From Lingula anatina (lineage: Eukaryota; Brachiopoda; Lingulata; Lingulida; Lingulidae), in the NCBI RefSeq assembly GCF_001039355.2, contig NW_019774814.1, forward strand, positions 57,471-121,470: a stretch of DNA of 64,000 nt, given 5' to 3'. The position numbers were made by a program, and so were the translations under genes. Every line of letters starts with the position of its first letter. Within the stretch, counting starts at the first letter, position 1. The notes beneath the pieces were generated by a model. That model was not told the DNA's origin. It searched no databases and worked only from the letters and a program-made list of their open reading frames with translations. Shown here one piece after another: positions 50,917-60,586 of this stretch.

Positions 50917-53900
50917 CTAAAATAATATGAATGACTCTCATTTCATTAGGCAAAGTAACAAAAAAGTTCTATTGTCAAGATAAGTTGAAGTTTGTGTTCT
51001 GAGACTAAATCACAAAAAACAAAAGAAAGATTTGAGAGTAAATAGGGACAAACTGCTTGAAATATACAAAAAGTTATAGCTATGGCAGATGATGTTTCAT
51101 ACATTTGTATAAATAATGGCACTCGTGTAACACTCACATTGGTGTGTATTTCTTTGAGGAATGCAATCTGTTCGCCAGTCAGCTTGGTAAACTTGGGCAT
51201 TCTGAAACAAACAGCATGCAGAATATCACATGAAAAAGTTATTCTGTCATTTCTATTTAAACATGTTATTATCATCCAAATAAACACAACTAAAGGAGTT
51301 TACCCGGATATTGCAATTATTATCCATAAAATAGTTCATGTTCTATTACCACTTCATTTGATCCATTACCTTAAGTATAGGTCTTTAAAAACAAGGCAGC
51401 AAAGCTGTCAAATGTACACACAAAAACAGGAAATAACTATGCACAAAATAGGCTACTGTCAATTCTGATGCAAAAGTACATTCCTTAAAATGTGTTTACA
51501 GTGTTGCATATATGCTGAAAAGTGAAAAAACAGCATAACTTCTACAATAATGGCCCGATCATGCTGATTTTCGAACTTGACCTACGTTTTATGAATATTC
51601 ATCAGCTCTGTAAATATTAAGCCAAAAAGTAAAACTGCCCTCCACTTATCGTGTTTACAATGAAAGTGCACGGCGTCGGCAACAGCGACAGTGACGGTGA
51701 CGACAGACACAGGTGATGGCAATATGTACAGACACATCTGTACATATTTACTGTACTGTTTGAGAACGGTAAGTGACATGGTTTCTCTTAAATGGTCATC
51801 ATGGGAGCAGTGTCCAAAATAGGTTTTTTTCAAATTTTGATGCAATAATACATAATGTTTAACAGCATAATGACCATCAATTTTTAATAATTAAATATTA
51901 GCATCATGGATATTCAGAAAATGTAACTAGCAAAGGTCTTCAGGCCCATGGAACTTCAAAGTCACAACTTGAAAATGCCAAAATGTAAAAAAAGACAGCA
52001 CTGTTCTGAAATGTTTTTTTTTTTTTTTTTTTTTTTTCATTTTTAACAATTTTTTTAACATAAAACAAATTTAACAGGTTTTTGCCATTTTTATACGATC
52101 AACTAAGAAAATTGATGAGATGGGAAAAATATCAATACAACAGTGTTAAATGTCCAATTTCCTCCATTCTGAGATTCTGAACATAGTGAATGATTGAATC
52201 TGACAAACTGCAATGATATGAGTTTATTTCCATTTTTGACACTTTATTACACAATACANNNNNNNNNNNNNNNNNNNNNNNNNNNNNNNNNNNNNNNNNN
52301 NNNNNNNNNNNNNNNNNNNNNNNNNNNNNNNNNNNNNNNNNNNNNNNNNNNNNNNNNNNNNNNNNNNNNNNNNNNNNNNNNNNNNNNNNNNNNNNNNNNN
52401 NNNNNNNNNNNNNNNNNNNNNNNNNNNNNNNNNNNNNNNNNNNNNNNNNNNNNNNNNNNNNNNNNNNNNNNNNNNNNNNNNNNNNNNNNNNNNNNNNNNN
52501 NNNNNNNNNNNNNNNNNNNNNNNNNNNNNNNNNNNNNNNNNNNNNNNNNNNNNNNNNNNNNNNNNNNNNNNNNNNNNNNNNNNNNNNNNNNNNNNNNNNN
52601 NNNNNNNNNNNNNNNNNNNNNNNNNNNNNNNNNNNNNNNNNNNNNNNNNNNNNNNNNNNNNNNNNNNNNNNNNNNNNNNNNNNTCCCATCTGTTTTTCTT
52701 ATATTGTGTTTACGGTGTTGCATATATGCTGAAAAATGAAAAAACAGCATAACTACTAAAATAGTAGCCCGATCATGCCGATTTTCGAACTTGACCTGCG
52801 TTTTAGTAAGATTGATTATTCCTGTGAGTTTCATGACAACAGGCCTAACGGTTTGCCTTAAAATGTGTTTACAGGGTTGCATATATGCTGAAAAGTGAAA
52901 AAACAGCATAACTTATACAATAATGGCCCGATCATGCTGATTTTCGAACTTGACCTGCATTTTATGAATATTCATCAGCTCTGTAAATATAAAGCCAAAA
53001 AGTAAAACTGCCCTCCACTTATCGTGTTTACAAGGAAAGTGCACGGCGCCGGCATCGGCATCGGCGACGGCGACGACAGACGCAGGTGATGGCAATATGT
53101 ACAGACACATCTGTGTCTGTACATAAAAACAAGAAAAGGAACCTCACCTGTTCAAGTTATTTTTCTCCAACCATTGGGCAACATCTTCTTTGTTCCAGTG
53201 GGATGGATTCTTTTTGCCAGAGCCAAAGCTTGGGGCCAGAGCTGCAGTTTCCTGAAGAAAACAATGAGGATATCTTTTAATCCCATTAAGACCATACAGT
53301 GCTGACCTATAAACCTCCTCTGGGCCCAATGAATGTGCACAGGCACTTATATGAAGTGGGCTTAGCTGAGTTTTTTGGCCCTAAATCATTTGTAACATGT
53401 ACAAACCATACATTTTTGGAAAGTCAATACTTCAGGTTAAATGAAGATGACTTCATAAATGCAAAGCCATTTAAATATTTAGAATTGTGGAGTGATGAAA
53501 ATTGAATTCTTATTTGATAGCTGGAGAGAAAATCAAACACCACATGTTACAATGCATTTTTTTTTTTTATATTTCTGCTTGAAAATTTGTTGTAATGGTG
53601 TTATATGAGTTATCTATGAACTCAGAAAAATTCAGCATGATCTTTTAGTTTTAAAGTTATCTGAAATTTATTGCAATATTTAAGGGGGTGAGAAACCACC
53701 ATTTCGTCTCTAGTCTTTGAAACATAAATCTATAAAATCATGTTTTTCTTACTCCTCTTACCTTAAAACATTCCCTAAAATAGCTCAAAAAAGAACCAAC
53801 AAACATATCTGAACTTACATCATGGCCATGTTTTATGAATTACTGTTCAAAGAGGAGCAAAACACCAACATTTCCAATATACCAATATACCAATATATAC

Positions 53901-56100
53901 AATTCTGGGCCTTTAGGGTGAGTAAGAAATGAATCACATACATGTATATGGGGTGCAGGTATCTATGGGGTTAAGTACTGGTTCTAAAAACTTCTAATTT
54001 TTTGCCAGGTATTATCTCAGTTAAGCATATTGAGTATTTCAATCTCAATTCTCAGAATTATATATTCACATTGTAATGGGGTGGTGCACCAGTAGCTTTA
54101 ATTTAAATGATTATCCACAATAAGTATATGATAACTTATATAATTGCTCTTACCGTCATAACTGGTACAATCCCCCCTGTCTTCCCTCTGTTGCCAAGTT
54201 CTTTTGCCAGCTCATCAACTTTACACTCAAAATTGTATTTTCCACTAAAGTCAAAGAACAGTTTGCTGCCAAGAATCATTCCAAGCCACCCATCTGGTTT
54301 ATAGTTACGTTGCATCATTAAAGGGACAATGTCCTTGTTTAATTTGAAGCTATATTCAGCCTCTGAAAAGATGTTTGAAAAATATTTTATTCTTTTCTGT
54401 TTGGCAGTAATGAGCCACAGACCAAATGCAAACTTTGAATGTGCTGAAACATCTATCTGATACTGGATTTACAGGTGTGTTCTCATTCAAACGGGTTTGG
54501 CCTTCATGGGTACAACCAAACACAGGAAAAATTGGTCTTTCAAGTAAGGTCGACTCATCCTAAATGAAAGTATTACTTTTGTTACACTGCCAAATGATTT
54601 TTGTACCAATTTGGTTACTGAAAGTATGTACATATAAACAAATTTCATTCTTCATTTACTGTAAAAATATATCATGAAATCCAACTAAAAGATTTAGGGC
54701 TTATTGTTTTCTTTGGATAAAATCAAACACACATACCTGTCCTGCAGTTGGGGCTGTCCTTGTACCTGTCTGACATACATATCAAGACTACAGCAGCATT
54801 CTCCACAGCCTCAGCCATGGCCTGGAGTGTGGAACCTCCCATCTGCTCTACATCCATCCAGATATTAAAGCCTCGCCTCCGCAGCTCATCCTTTACCTTC
54901 ATGAAAATCAATACATATTTCATATATTTAAATATGTTAAACTTAATTGCTTAAAAAAAGTAGTTCAAATATTTTTATTTAGCATCGCGTTGTGATAGAA
55001 TTAAAGGTTTGAAAAAGTTCTGTAGTTCTGTCCATTTGTCATCAAAACTCATGAATGATACCTGCATAAAGAAGATGTCAAAAAATACAACAAAATAAAG
55101 AATGTAATCAATATCACATCTTAAATCACTTTTAAATTATAAGGAGCTACATAAAAGTACTTGTGCTGCCATCTAATCTTGTGCATTTTACAGAATCAGT
55201 TGCAGTTTAATTCAATTATATCAGCAGGAACATCTTTCCTCACCTTCAGTAAAACTTTCTGGTCTCCCCAGTTGTAGCTGATCATTACATGCCCAGCTTT
55301 ACCCCCAGCTGCAGTACTAGCACTCTTTTCTCTCAAGCTGGCACTATCTGTTCTGGCTTGTGATTGCAAGACATCTGGAATATAAAGACCCAACTATAAG
55401 AATGAGCTCTTGTAATTATCTTTATCAAATACATTAATGGGTATCAGTATTGACACCTGGTCATACCTAAAATATTATATTGATATTATATGTAGAACTA
55501 TCCCATACAGTTAAATGAATAATAAATTTTCTATAATCTTTCTGCTCAAATAAGACAGATGTAAAACAAAAATAAAAATAAAATAAATAAAAAAATAATA
55601 AAAGAAACATTAATTTCCCACCTTCTGAACTAAGCTGGTTTTGACTCAGGATCCATACCACTCCATTTGCAGCCTTTGTTATCCTACTATTTTTGTGCTT
55701 TGTTAAACCTTTCACTCTCTCAAAGCAATTAGGTTCTTCCTGATAAATAAAGAAGCAATCAGACAATCTTCTAAAACACACCAGTCTTCAAAGTAATGTG
55801 GTGATAAGTTTAAATGCATTGTGAGCTTTAATTAAAAAGGATACACTTTCTAAATTACTTGTCTGAACCTCCCATAACCTTGCATAACATTTCATTAAGA
55901 ATTTTAAACAACAACAACCATTTGCAAATATTTTTGAAAAAATTGATTTAAAAAGTTCGCTCTAACAAATTAAATTTTAACAAATCTACGTTAACAAATT
56001 TTTAGTTTTTAAACATGTTGTAACTTTTATCTTTTGTTAACAATAAAAACAAAAATAAAAACAATCCTTGTCACAATGCCAAACAACCCAGAAAGATGAC

Positions 56101-56195
<95 letters not shown>

Positions 56196-56698
56196 ATTAA
56201 GGTAAACACAACATCACTAAGCACCAGACAAGATGTCGCTTACTGCATGTAAAAACTAAAATTCTTAACTATAATGCATGAAATCTTATCAATTGTCATT
56301 TTGGTCAATCAGTACAAGGAACACATACCTGGATTTTTCTTTTGTTATTTTGGTCAAATCCCAGTTTCCAGAGGGTACTCAAAGCTTCTTCAACTTCTTC
56401 TTCATCTTCTGACGCCAACATGGCTGCCAAGAATGGTATAGCCCCTTTCTCTGCAATCAGTGTCTTATTCTGGTCATTTCTGGCCATGGCACCCAGTCCT
56501 TTGGCCATTTCCCAGGCAGAGAACCCTTCTGCTCTGTGGTCATCACTCTCCAAAGCTTGTTTCAATAAATCTATGATAAATTCAAATATGCCATCTTCTG
56601 TTGCCAGGATGTCATTCTGCTCATCATTGATAATATATGCCTCCGTCATGATGGCAACTGCTTTGTTCTCTATAAAATAAAATAAAATAAAATAAAAC

Positions 56699-56742
<44 letters not shown>

Positions 56743-57932
56743 ACTGTAATGTCATCATCAACAATATTCTAGCAAAAACCAAACACCACATAAATGCATG
56801 ATAATGATACCAATATACTGTATGTGCTAAGCATGCAATGACAAACTTGCCTGTTTCTGCTGTATGAAGATATGGCTTTAATCTGTCCACAACCTTCATT
56901 TCATGAAAAATAGGCCTCAGAGTATCAACTTTGGCACAGTTGTGAACACAACCAATAGCCGATTTCAAGGCAAGGCTTGTGCCCTCCTCCTGAAATGAAT
57001 GTAATAAGAGAAAAGATACAATTTCAATGCCTTTATACCTAATTACAAATAAGGTGGAGAAATGGAGAAGTTTTCCAATGATAGAAAATGACATATTTTA
57101 ATATTTAAACAGAAACCTTTTTCAGCATTAACTTAAACCGATTTCTAAAAAAGATGGTTTTTAATTAAAAAAATACATATCTCTCTTTCTAAGCTTTTGC
57201 CATGCAGTACTAAAATTACATAAATAGCAGAATGCAAAGGAGATTAGTGGTCAAAAAAGGTAAAGAACACATATGTACAGTTGGCAATCCTTACTGATAT
57301 TGTAACTAGTAAAGACCATACAAACACTCTTTTAATATACCAACCTCTGTATCAATGGACCCAGCTATAACACCTTTATCAATAGCATCAAGATCATTCA
57401 TCATATACTCCAAGTAACCTGACAATCCAACACTCTCTGCAAACTTGAGACTGGCATCTGAGTAGTTCCAAAAAATACCCCTTATGATTAAAAGTCCTGC
57501 TCCACGAAGAGTTCCTGTTTCAATATATGAGACTGTCTCATTGTTAAATTCCTTTAGCAAAGAGATGTAATAATTGCACAGAGTAGTTACAAAACCTATC
57601 TTAGCCATGTGGTTTGCCATGAGAAGACGCTGTTCTTTTGTTTCAAAGTCAGCATAAGCTTCATATACATCTGAACTAAGCATTCTTAGGATTTGTCTAT
57701 TATCTACTGATTTTGTTTTAATTGTGTCATTGATTTCTTCAAAACCATCAAGTGCATCTTTTAACTCTGGATGTTTTTCATACAGTTCCTTTTCTTTTTT
57801 CTCTTCATCCACTATCAATGCTGCTTCTGTAGTTTGCGCTACATCTTGTTTCTTCTTAAACTTTGCCACGGCATGTGTGGCACTGACTGTAGTGGTAGCT
57901 TGTTTATGACTTGTACTAGCGGCTGAACCCAT
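50821..57932 (-). CDS. ARM-TIR-SAM protein, whole gene (10 exons, 649 aa)
   Basis: Ten exons join in phase into 1950 bases. The N-terminus MGSAAS fits the N-myristoylation motif (G2, S6), with a basic KFKKK at 24-28. Residues about 40-395 are alpha-helical armadillo-like repeats. Residues 424-556 are a TIR domain: HVMISYNWGDQ box 1, RRRGFNIWMDVE, VVLICMSDRYKDSPNCR, DIVPLMM and WLGMILGSKLFFDF. Residues about 580-645 are a SAM domain (HWNKEDVAQWLEKN, LTGEQIAFLKEI). Counting back from DIVP places E493 where human SARM1 has its catalytic E642. TIR domains of the SARM1 type cleave NAD+, and SAM domains oligomerise them. SARM1 has the order ARM-SAM-SAM-TIR; here the TIR lies between ARM and SAM. 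Architecture is seen; NADase activity and an immune or cell-death role are inference. Confidence 0.93.
51138..51201 (-). CDS. ARM-TIR-SAM exon 9
   Basis: Acceptor ttgtttcag, phase 2 in; donor gtgagt, phase 0 out; residues 597-618. RMPKFTKLTGEQIAFLKEIH is the middle of the SAM fold. Confidence 0.9.
51484..51745 (+). repeat. Dispersed repeat, copy A
   Basis: Runs from tgtgtttacagtgttgcata through ccgatcatgctgattttcga to a GC-rich end with gcacggcgtcggcaacagcg. About 260 bases, near-identical to 52856-53115. Confidence 0.85.
52259..52683. other. Assembly gap (425 N)
   Basis: Run of N between repeat copies A and B; the repeats probably caused it. More copies may be hidden in the gap. Confidence 0.95.
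52706..52855 (+). repeat. Dispersed repeat, copy B (partial, different end)
   Basis: Shares the first ~100 bases with copies A and C (tgttgcatatatgctgaaaa, ccgattttcgaacttgacct). It then continues as attcctgtgagtttcatgac, a tail style seen in repeats of marine invertebrates. Confidence 0.8.
52856..53115 (+). repeat. Dispersed repeat, copy C
   Basis: Directly follows copy B; matches copy A along its length. The GC-rich end is expanded into cggcatcggcatcggcgacg, a short-period repeat. Confidence 0.85.
53148..53251 (-). CDS. ARM-TIR-SAM exon 8
   Basis: Acceptor tttcttcag, phase 0 in; donor gtgagg, phase 2 out; residues 563-596. A GSGKKN linker, then HWNKEDVAQWLEKNNLN, the first SAM helix. Confidence 0.92.
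53252..54153 (-). other. ARM-TIR-SAM intron 7
   Basis: 902-base intron. On the opposite strand a 68-codon frame at 53299-53505 looks more protein-like than usual; see findings. No repeat recognised. Confidence 0.5.
54154..54362 (-). CDS. ARM-TIR-SAM exon 7: second half of TIR
   Basis: Acceptor tcttttcag, phase 1 in; donor gtaaga, phase 0 out; residues 493-562. Completes the E493 codon (G from exon 6, AG here), then AEYSFKLNKDIVPLMM and WLGMILGSKLFFDFSG, the TIR box 3 region. Confidence 0.95.
54737..54896 (-). CDS. ARM-TIR-SAM exon 6: first half of TIR
   Basis: Acceptor ttcatgaag, phase 0 in; donor gtatgt, phase 1 out; residues 440-492. RRRGFNIWMDVEQMGGST is the BB-loop region and VVLICMSDRYKDSPNCRT the following strand and helix. 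Confidence 0.95.
54897..55243 (-). other. ARM-TIR-SAM intron 5
   Basis: 347-base AT-rich intron inside the TIR domain. No further feature. Confidence 0.6.
55244..55374 (-). CDS. ARM-TIR-SAM exon 5: linker and start of TIR
   Basis: Acceptor atattccag, phase 1 in; donor gtgagg, phase 0 out; residues 396-439. A serine/alanine-rich linker, then GHVMISYNWGDQKVLLK, TIR box 1. Confidence 0.94.
55622..55739 (-). CDS. ARM-TIR-SAM exon 4: last armadillo-like helices
   Basis: Acceptor atttatcag, phase 0 in; donor gtggga, phase 1 out; about residues 357-395. SRITKAANGVVWILSQNQ is an armadillo-type helix. Confidence 0.9.
55740..56328 (-). other. ARM-TIR-SAM intron 3
   Basis: 589-base intron containing a long (ta)n microsatellite at 56107-56190. 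Otherwise AT-rich. Confidence 0.6.
56107..56190. repeat. (TA)n microsatellite
   Basis: 84 bases of almost perfect ta in intron 3 of the ARM-TIR-SAM gene. Confidence 0.95.
56329..56669 (-). CDS. ARM-TIR-SAM exon 3: armadillo-like repeats
   Basis: Acceptor attttatag, phase 1 in; donor gtatgt, phase 0 out; residues 243-356. Repeated helix pairs such as GFSAWEMAKGLGAMARNDQN and GAIPFLAAMLASEDEEEVEE resemble armadillo repeats. Confidence 0.93.
56700..56738. repeat. (TA)n microsatellite next to (aaaat)n
   Basis: In the 181-base intron 2 of the ARM-TIR-SAM gene, just upstream of the exon 3 acceptor in transcript sense. (aaaat)n lies at about 56672-56696. Confidence 0.9.
56851..56989 (-). CDS. ARM-TIR-SAM exon 2, with GC donor
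   Basis: Acceptor cattcatttcag, phase 0 in; residues 197-242. It ends ACAG before gcaagt at 56850-56845, a GC rather than GT donor. Phase 1 then joins exon 3 without a frame break (AETE-NKAVAI). The protein is helical, armadillo-like. Confidence 0.88.
56990..57344 (-). other. ARM-TIR-SAM intron 1
   Basis: 355-base AT-rich intron with no further feature. Confidence 0.6.
57345..57932 (-). CDS. ARM-TIR-SAM exon 1: myristoylation site and armadillo-like repeats
   Basis: ATG at 57932, donor gttggt at 57344 (weaker than consensus), phase 0; residues 1-196. MGSAAS motif, threonine-rich segment, KFKKK, charged helix EEKKEKELYEKHPELKDALD, then helical repeats. The start is favoured because the myristoylation motif needs it to be the true N-terminus. 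Confidence 0.92.
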
Positions 57933-58537
57933 TGTTCAGTCTCCTGTGGTATTGGTGGAATGTATAGGAAGTAAATATCACAAATGTACATGTATATCAC
58001 AGATAAAATTTTATGATCCTGTTCCCGTGTTATGGCGTTACATCATTTTCTTTTCTATCACAGCAAACCCTAAAAAGACAAATATGGCTATATCATGAAC
58101 CTCACTTTGTTCAATAGGTTTAGGTTCAACTAACGTGCCACGTACTGACGTGACAATAAAATTATCAGGCCAAGTCAAATGCACCCTACAGTCTGTCCGG
58201 AGATCTGGCATATCAATGCGTAAGCGGTGATTATTACAAAAAATCCTACGCGCTTGCACAAAATAGTCCGCGACGTGTGTTTCGCGCCATATTTTGCAAA
58301 ATCCATATCTGTTATGAAAATCCATGAAACTCTGTGAATAGCCCATTATTCCGCTTGAAACTTTCAAAAAATAAAATTTAGAACTTGATGTAAACGCACA
58401 ATGTAAAATGAACATTTCATTTCCGTGGAAAAATTTGTATCAGCTGTCTAAAAATAGCACACGCGTTTTTCCCAAGCTGACCTTGGAATTTTTTACCCAA
58501 AAATGAAATGATTGCAGAAAAAATGGACAAACCTAAT
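57933..58537 (-). other. Upstream region of the ARM-TIR-SAM gene
   Basis: About 600 bases with more CpG than the surroundings (gcgcgccatatt, ccgcgacgtgtg), as expected near a promoter. It holds the unassigned open frame at 58038-58415 and ends at a single N. Confidence 0.5.
58038..58415 (-). CDS. Unassigned 125-codon open frame
   Basis: ATG to TAA on the minus strand, upstream of the ARM-TIR-SAM start. Composition is protein-like (HNRYGFCKIWRETHVADYF, DNFIVTSVRGTLVEP), ending in a hydrophobic DIAIFVFLGFAVI and KK. I do not recognise a family. It could be a small gene, an upstream exon or chance in a CpG-richer promoter. Confidence 0.25.
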   Translation of the reverse strand: MFILHCAFTSSSKFYFLKVSSGIMGYSQSFMDFHNRYGFCKIWRETHVADYFVQARRIFCNNHRLRIDMPDLRTDCRVHLTWPDNFIVTSVRGTLVEPKPIEQSEVHDIAIFVFLGFAVIEKKMM

Positions 58538-58538
58538 N
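58538..58538. other. Single N at the start of duplicated segment copy 1
   Basis: Three bases before the sequence shared by the two copies. A matching N is at 61923. Confidence 0.95.
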
Positions 58539-58977
58539 CAACACGTAAACAACAGCCGTATAAGACTTATTTAGACTAAACGCACTTCATGACAAGATGT
58601 TTTACTTAATTATTAATTAAGAGTGTTCTGTTTTTATTCATTGCTGTCACAAATTGGTGTTTTAAATTGTTGTAATATTAAAATGTTTACTCACGTCTGT
58701 GCTCGCTCCACTTTCACGCTGAAGACTTGTTGACATTGCACAATGCGCATCAAAATTGCGCAGGTCACTTAATTTTATCATATTTCAACAAATTGGTTTA
58801 TCTTAACATTCATAGTGACATAAGTTTGAGTCTTACACGTTTTCAAAAACATTAAGAGCCAAATGCACATATTACCTTTATATTAGTAATATAATTTAAA
58901 GTGCTTAAGACAAATTAAAAGTCACGTGATAGAAGATGTTGAATATGCTCGAAGAAATCCGATAAAACCCGAGTAGA

Positions 58978-59298
58978 ATGGCAACAGGTGCCCTCTTACT
59001 TGGCAGTCAGGTTGGTGATTTTTTATCAAATTTTCTCTGCTTGGTGACTTTGTTGTTTATGTTGATGCATAATTGTCATACGGGAAACAAGCACTGCGAG
59101 ACACTTGTATTTGTGAGTTATGAAAGTAAAAAAAAAACTCGTTTAATGCCGCTTTTTGGGCGTGTTGTGTTGCTTGTTACTGTTAGTGTCATTTTCCAGG
59201 TTATATTACACCATTTAGATTACATCCATGACATTAACTCGGACAGCAGGAAAATGAAAAACCTGGTGAACCCAATACTTTCTCCACTCGTTTTCTGA
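58978..59298 (+). CDS. Small membrane protein frame of unknown family, copy 1 (106 codons)
   Basis: ATG to TGA. Two likely membrane helices: about residues 14-32 (DFLSNFLCLVTLLFMLMHN) and 57-77 (PLFGRVVLLVTVSVIFQVIL). Between them are HTGNKHCETLVFVSYESKKK. The copy at 62367-62687 differs by two residues (L7S and S93R). It may be a first exon whose donor I cannot place. Family not recognised. Confidence 0.5.
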   Translation: MATGALLLGSQVGDFLSNFLCLVTLLFMLMHNCHTGNKHCETLVFVSYESKKKTRLMPLFGRVVLLVTVSVIFQVILHHLDYIHDINSDSRKMKNLVNPILSPLVF

Positions 59299-59492
59299 AC
59301 ATTTTGTTATGGGATAGATCTATGTCGCAGAATCGGAGATACGCCGCGTTGCTGGGACTGTACTTACCCAGTCTTCTGGTTTTCAATATACCTCGTTCTA
59401 CTTTGATTCTGGTCCATATGTGAAAATTCGCACTATCCCCATTCAAACAATGTTGTTCATACAAAAATTGAAATAATTGTTGTCTTTTTCAG

Positions 59493-59568
59493 ATATGTCA
59501 TCGTTTTACTACATGCAGTTGAAAGAAACACACATCCAACACATTGGATTACAATAATTAAAAAACAG
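59493..59568 (+). CDS. Possible second exon, copy 1
   Basis: Strong acceptor ttgtctttttcag and donor gtaaat bound 76 bases. One frame stays open (YVIVLLHAVERN...WITIIKKQ). The copy at 62886-62964 is 79 bases, so the change keeps the frame. The phase does not match any good donor in the upstream frame, so the gene model is incomplete. Confidence 0.3.
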
Positions 59569-59699
59569 GTAAATGTAACACTTTTCAATGAATATTTGGT
59601 ATAATGTGGTACATGTGTTACTGAAGAAAGCCTTTTCAAACAACCATCACAAAAAAAAAAAATTTAGATGAATAATATATAGTCTACCAGGTCCTGTCC

Positions 59700-59778
59700 T
59701 AGCACGAAAATTCATGCGTTAGCACCCCTATTGACGATTCTGATATGTACAGACCGTACGTATCAGAATCGTCAATAA
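59700..59778. mobile_element. Hairpin element, copy 1 (right arm damaged)
   Basis: Inverted repeat around gatatgtacagaccgtacgt with 9-bp direct repeats GTCCTGTCC at 59691-59699 and 59779-59787. About 28 bases of the right arm present in the other copy are missing here. Confidence 0.75.
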
Positions 59779-60586
59779 GTCCTGTCCATGAAGCCATGTT
59801 TGTGATTGGCACAGTTTTAAGAGTCAGTTAATGGAAATCAAGTGATGCTAATGTTAGATTATTTGAAGCTCAAAGTAGAATAAATAACCAAGTGATATAG
59901 AAAATCATTTTGGTTTACTTTGGCAAATGGAATTCTTTTGGCAATATTGTCTCTGCTAGCATGAACCAATGTAGTGGTTATATATGAGTGGATAGACTGT
60001 AGTATATAGATGCTTCCAACAAACATCTCAAGTGGCACAAGGAGATTGAGCTGATAAAACACTTCATACATCAAGATTAAGAATATAATGGATTGCCTTA
60101 ATACAAAAGGTCAGGATATGGGTGTGACAATTCTTACTGATTGGCTCATGTTGAAAACCAAAAATTATTTGCTATTATGAAATGATGTTCAACAGGTATG
60201 AGGGTATCGTATATATTTCAGTAAAGTAATGTGTTTAAAAATGAGTGTAAATGGTATTATTGTACTTTTCATTTCTGGGCTGAAATGTATTGTAGAATTT
60301 GTTATTACTTCTTATAAACACTAGTTTAACTAGAGTTTCACTTAGTGTGGGTGTGCACAAGGACTTAGCAATCTCTGCCCAATGTGAATCAGTGCCAGGT
60401 TTATTAATAGCAACTTAACACTCTCATTTACGTCAGTGAAATAGTGTTTAAAATCCATGTGTCTATATATGGAGTGAACAATTTTAATACAAAACAAAGG
60501 TTTGGCTTTTGACTTGTACAAGATTTTTTTTCTCAAACGTGCTGAGGGAACACTTGGACTCCCACCAACAGAATCTCACGCTGCAT

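Larger units (their letters stand above)
51202..53147 (-). other. ARM-TIR-SAM intron 8 with repeat array and gap
   Basis: 1.9-kb intron that splits the SAM domain. It contains the repeat copies at 51484-51745, 52706-52855 and 52856-53115, a long poly-T (about 52014-52037) and the 425-base gap. Confidence 0.7.
58541..60586 (+). repeat. About 2.05-kb duplicated segment, copy 1
   Basis: Starts acacgtaaacaacagccgta and is nearly identical to 61930-64000, with scattered substitutions and small indels. It contains the small membrane protein frame, a possible second exon and a damaged hairpin element. Confidence 0.95.

Noticed and set aside
59234-59464. Minus-strand exon with donor ggtaagt near 59362
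   Set aside because: Attractive donor and frame, but copy 2 has a 4-base insertion just before the donor that changes the frame, so coding use is unlikely.
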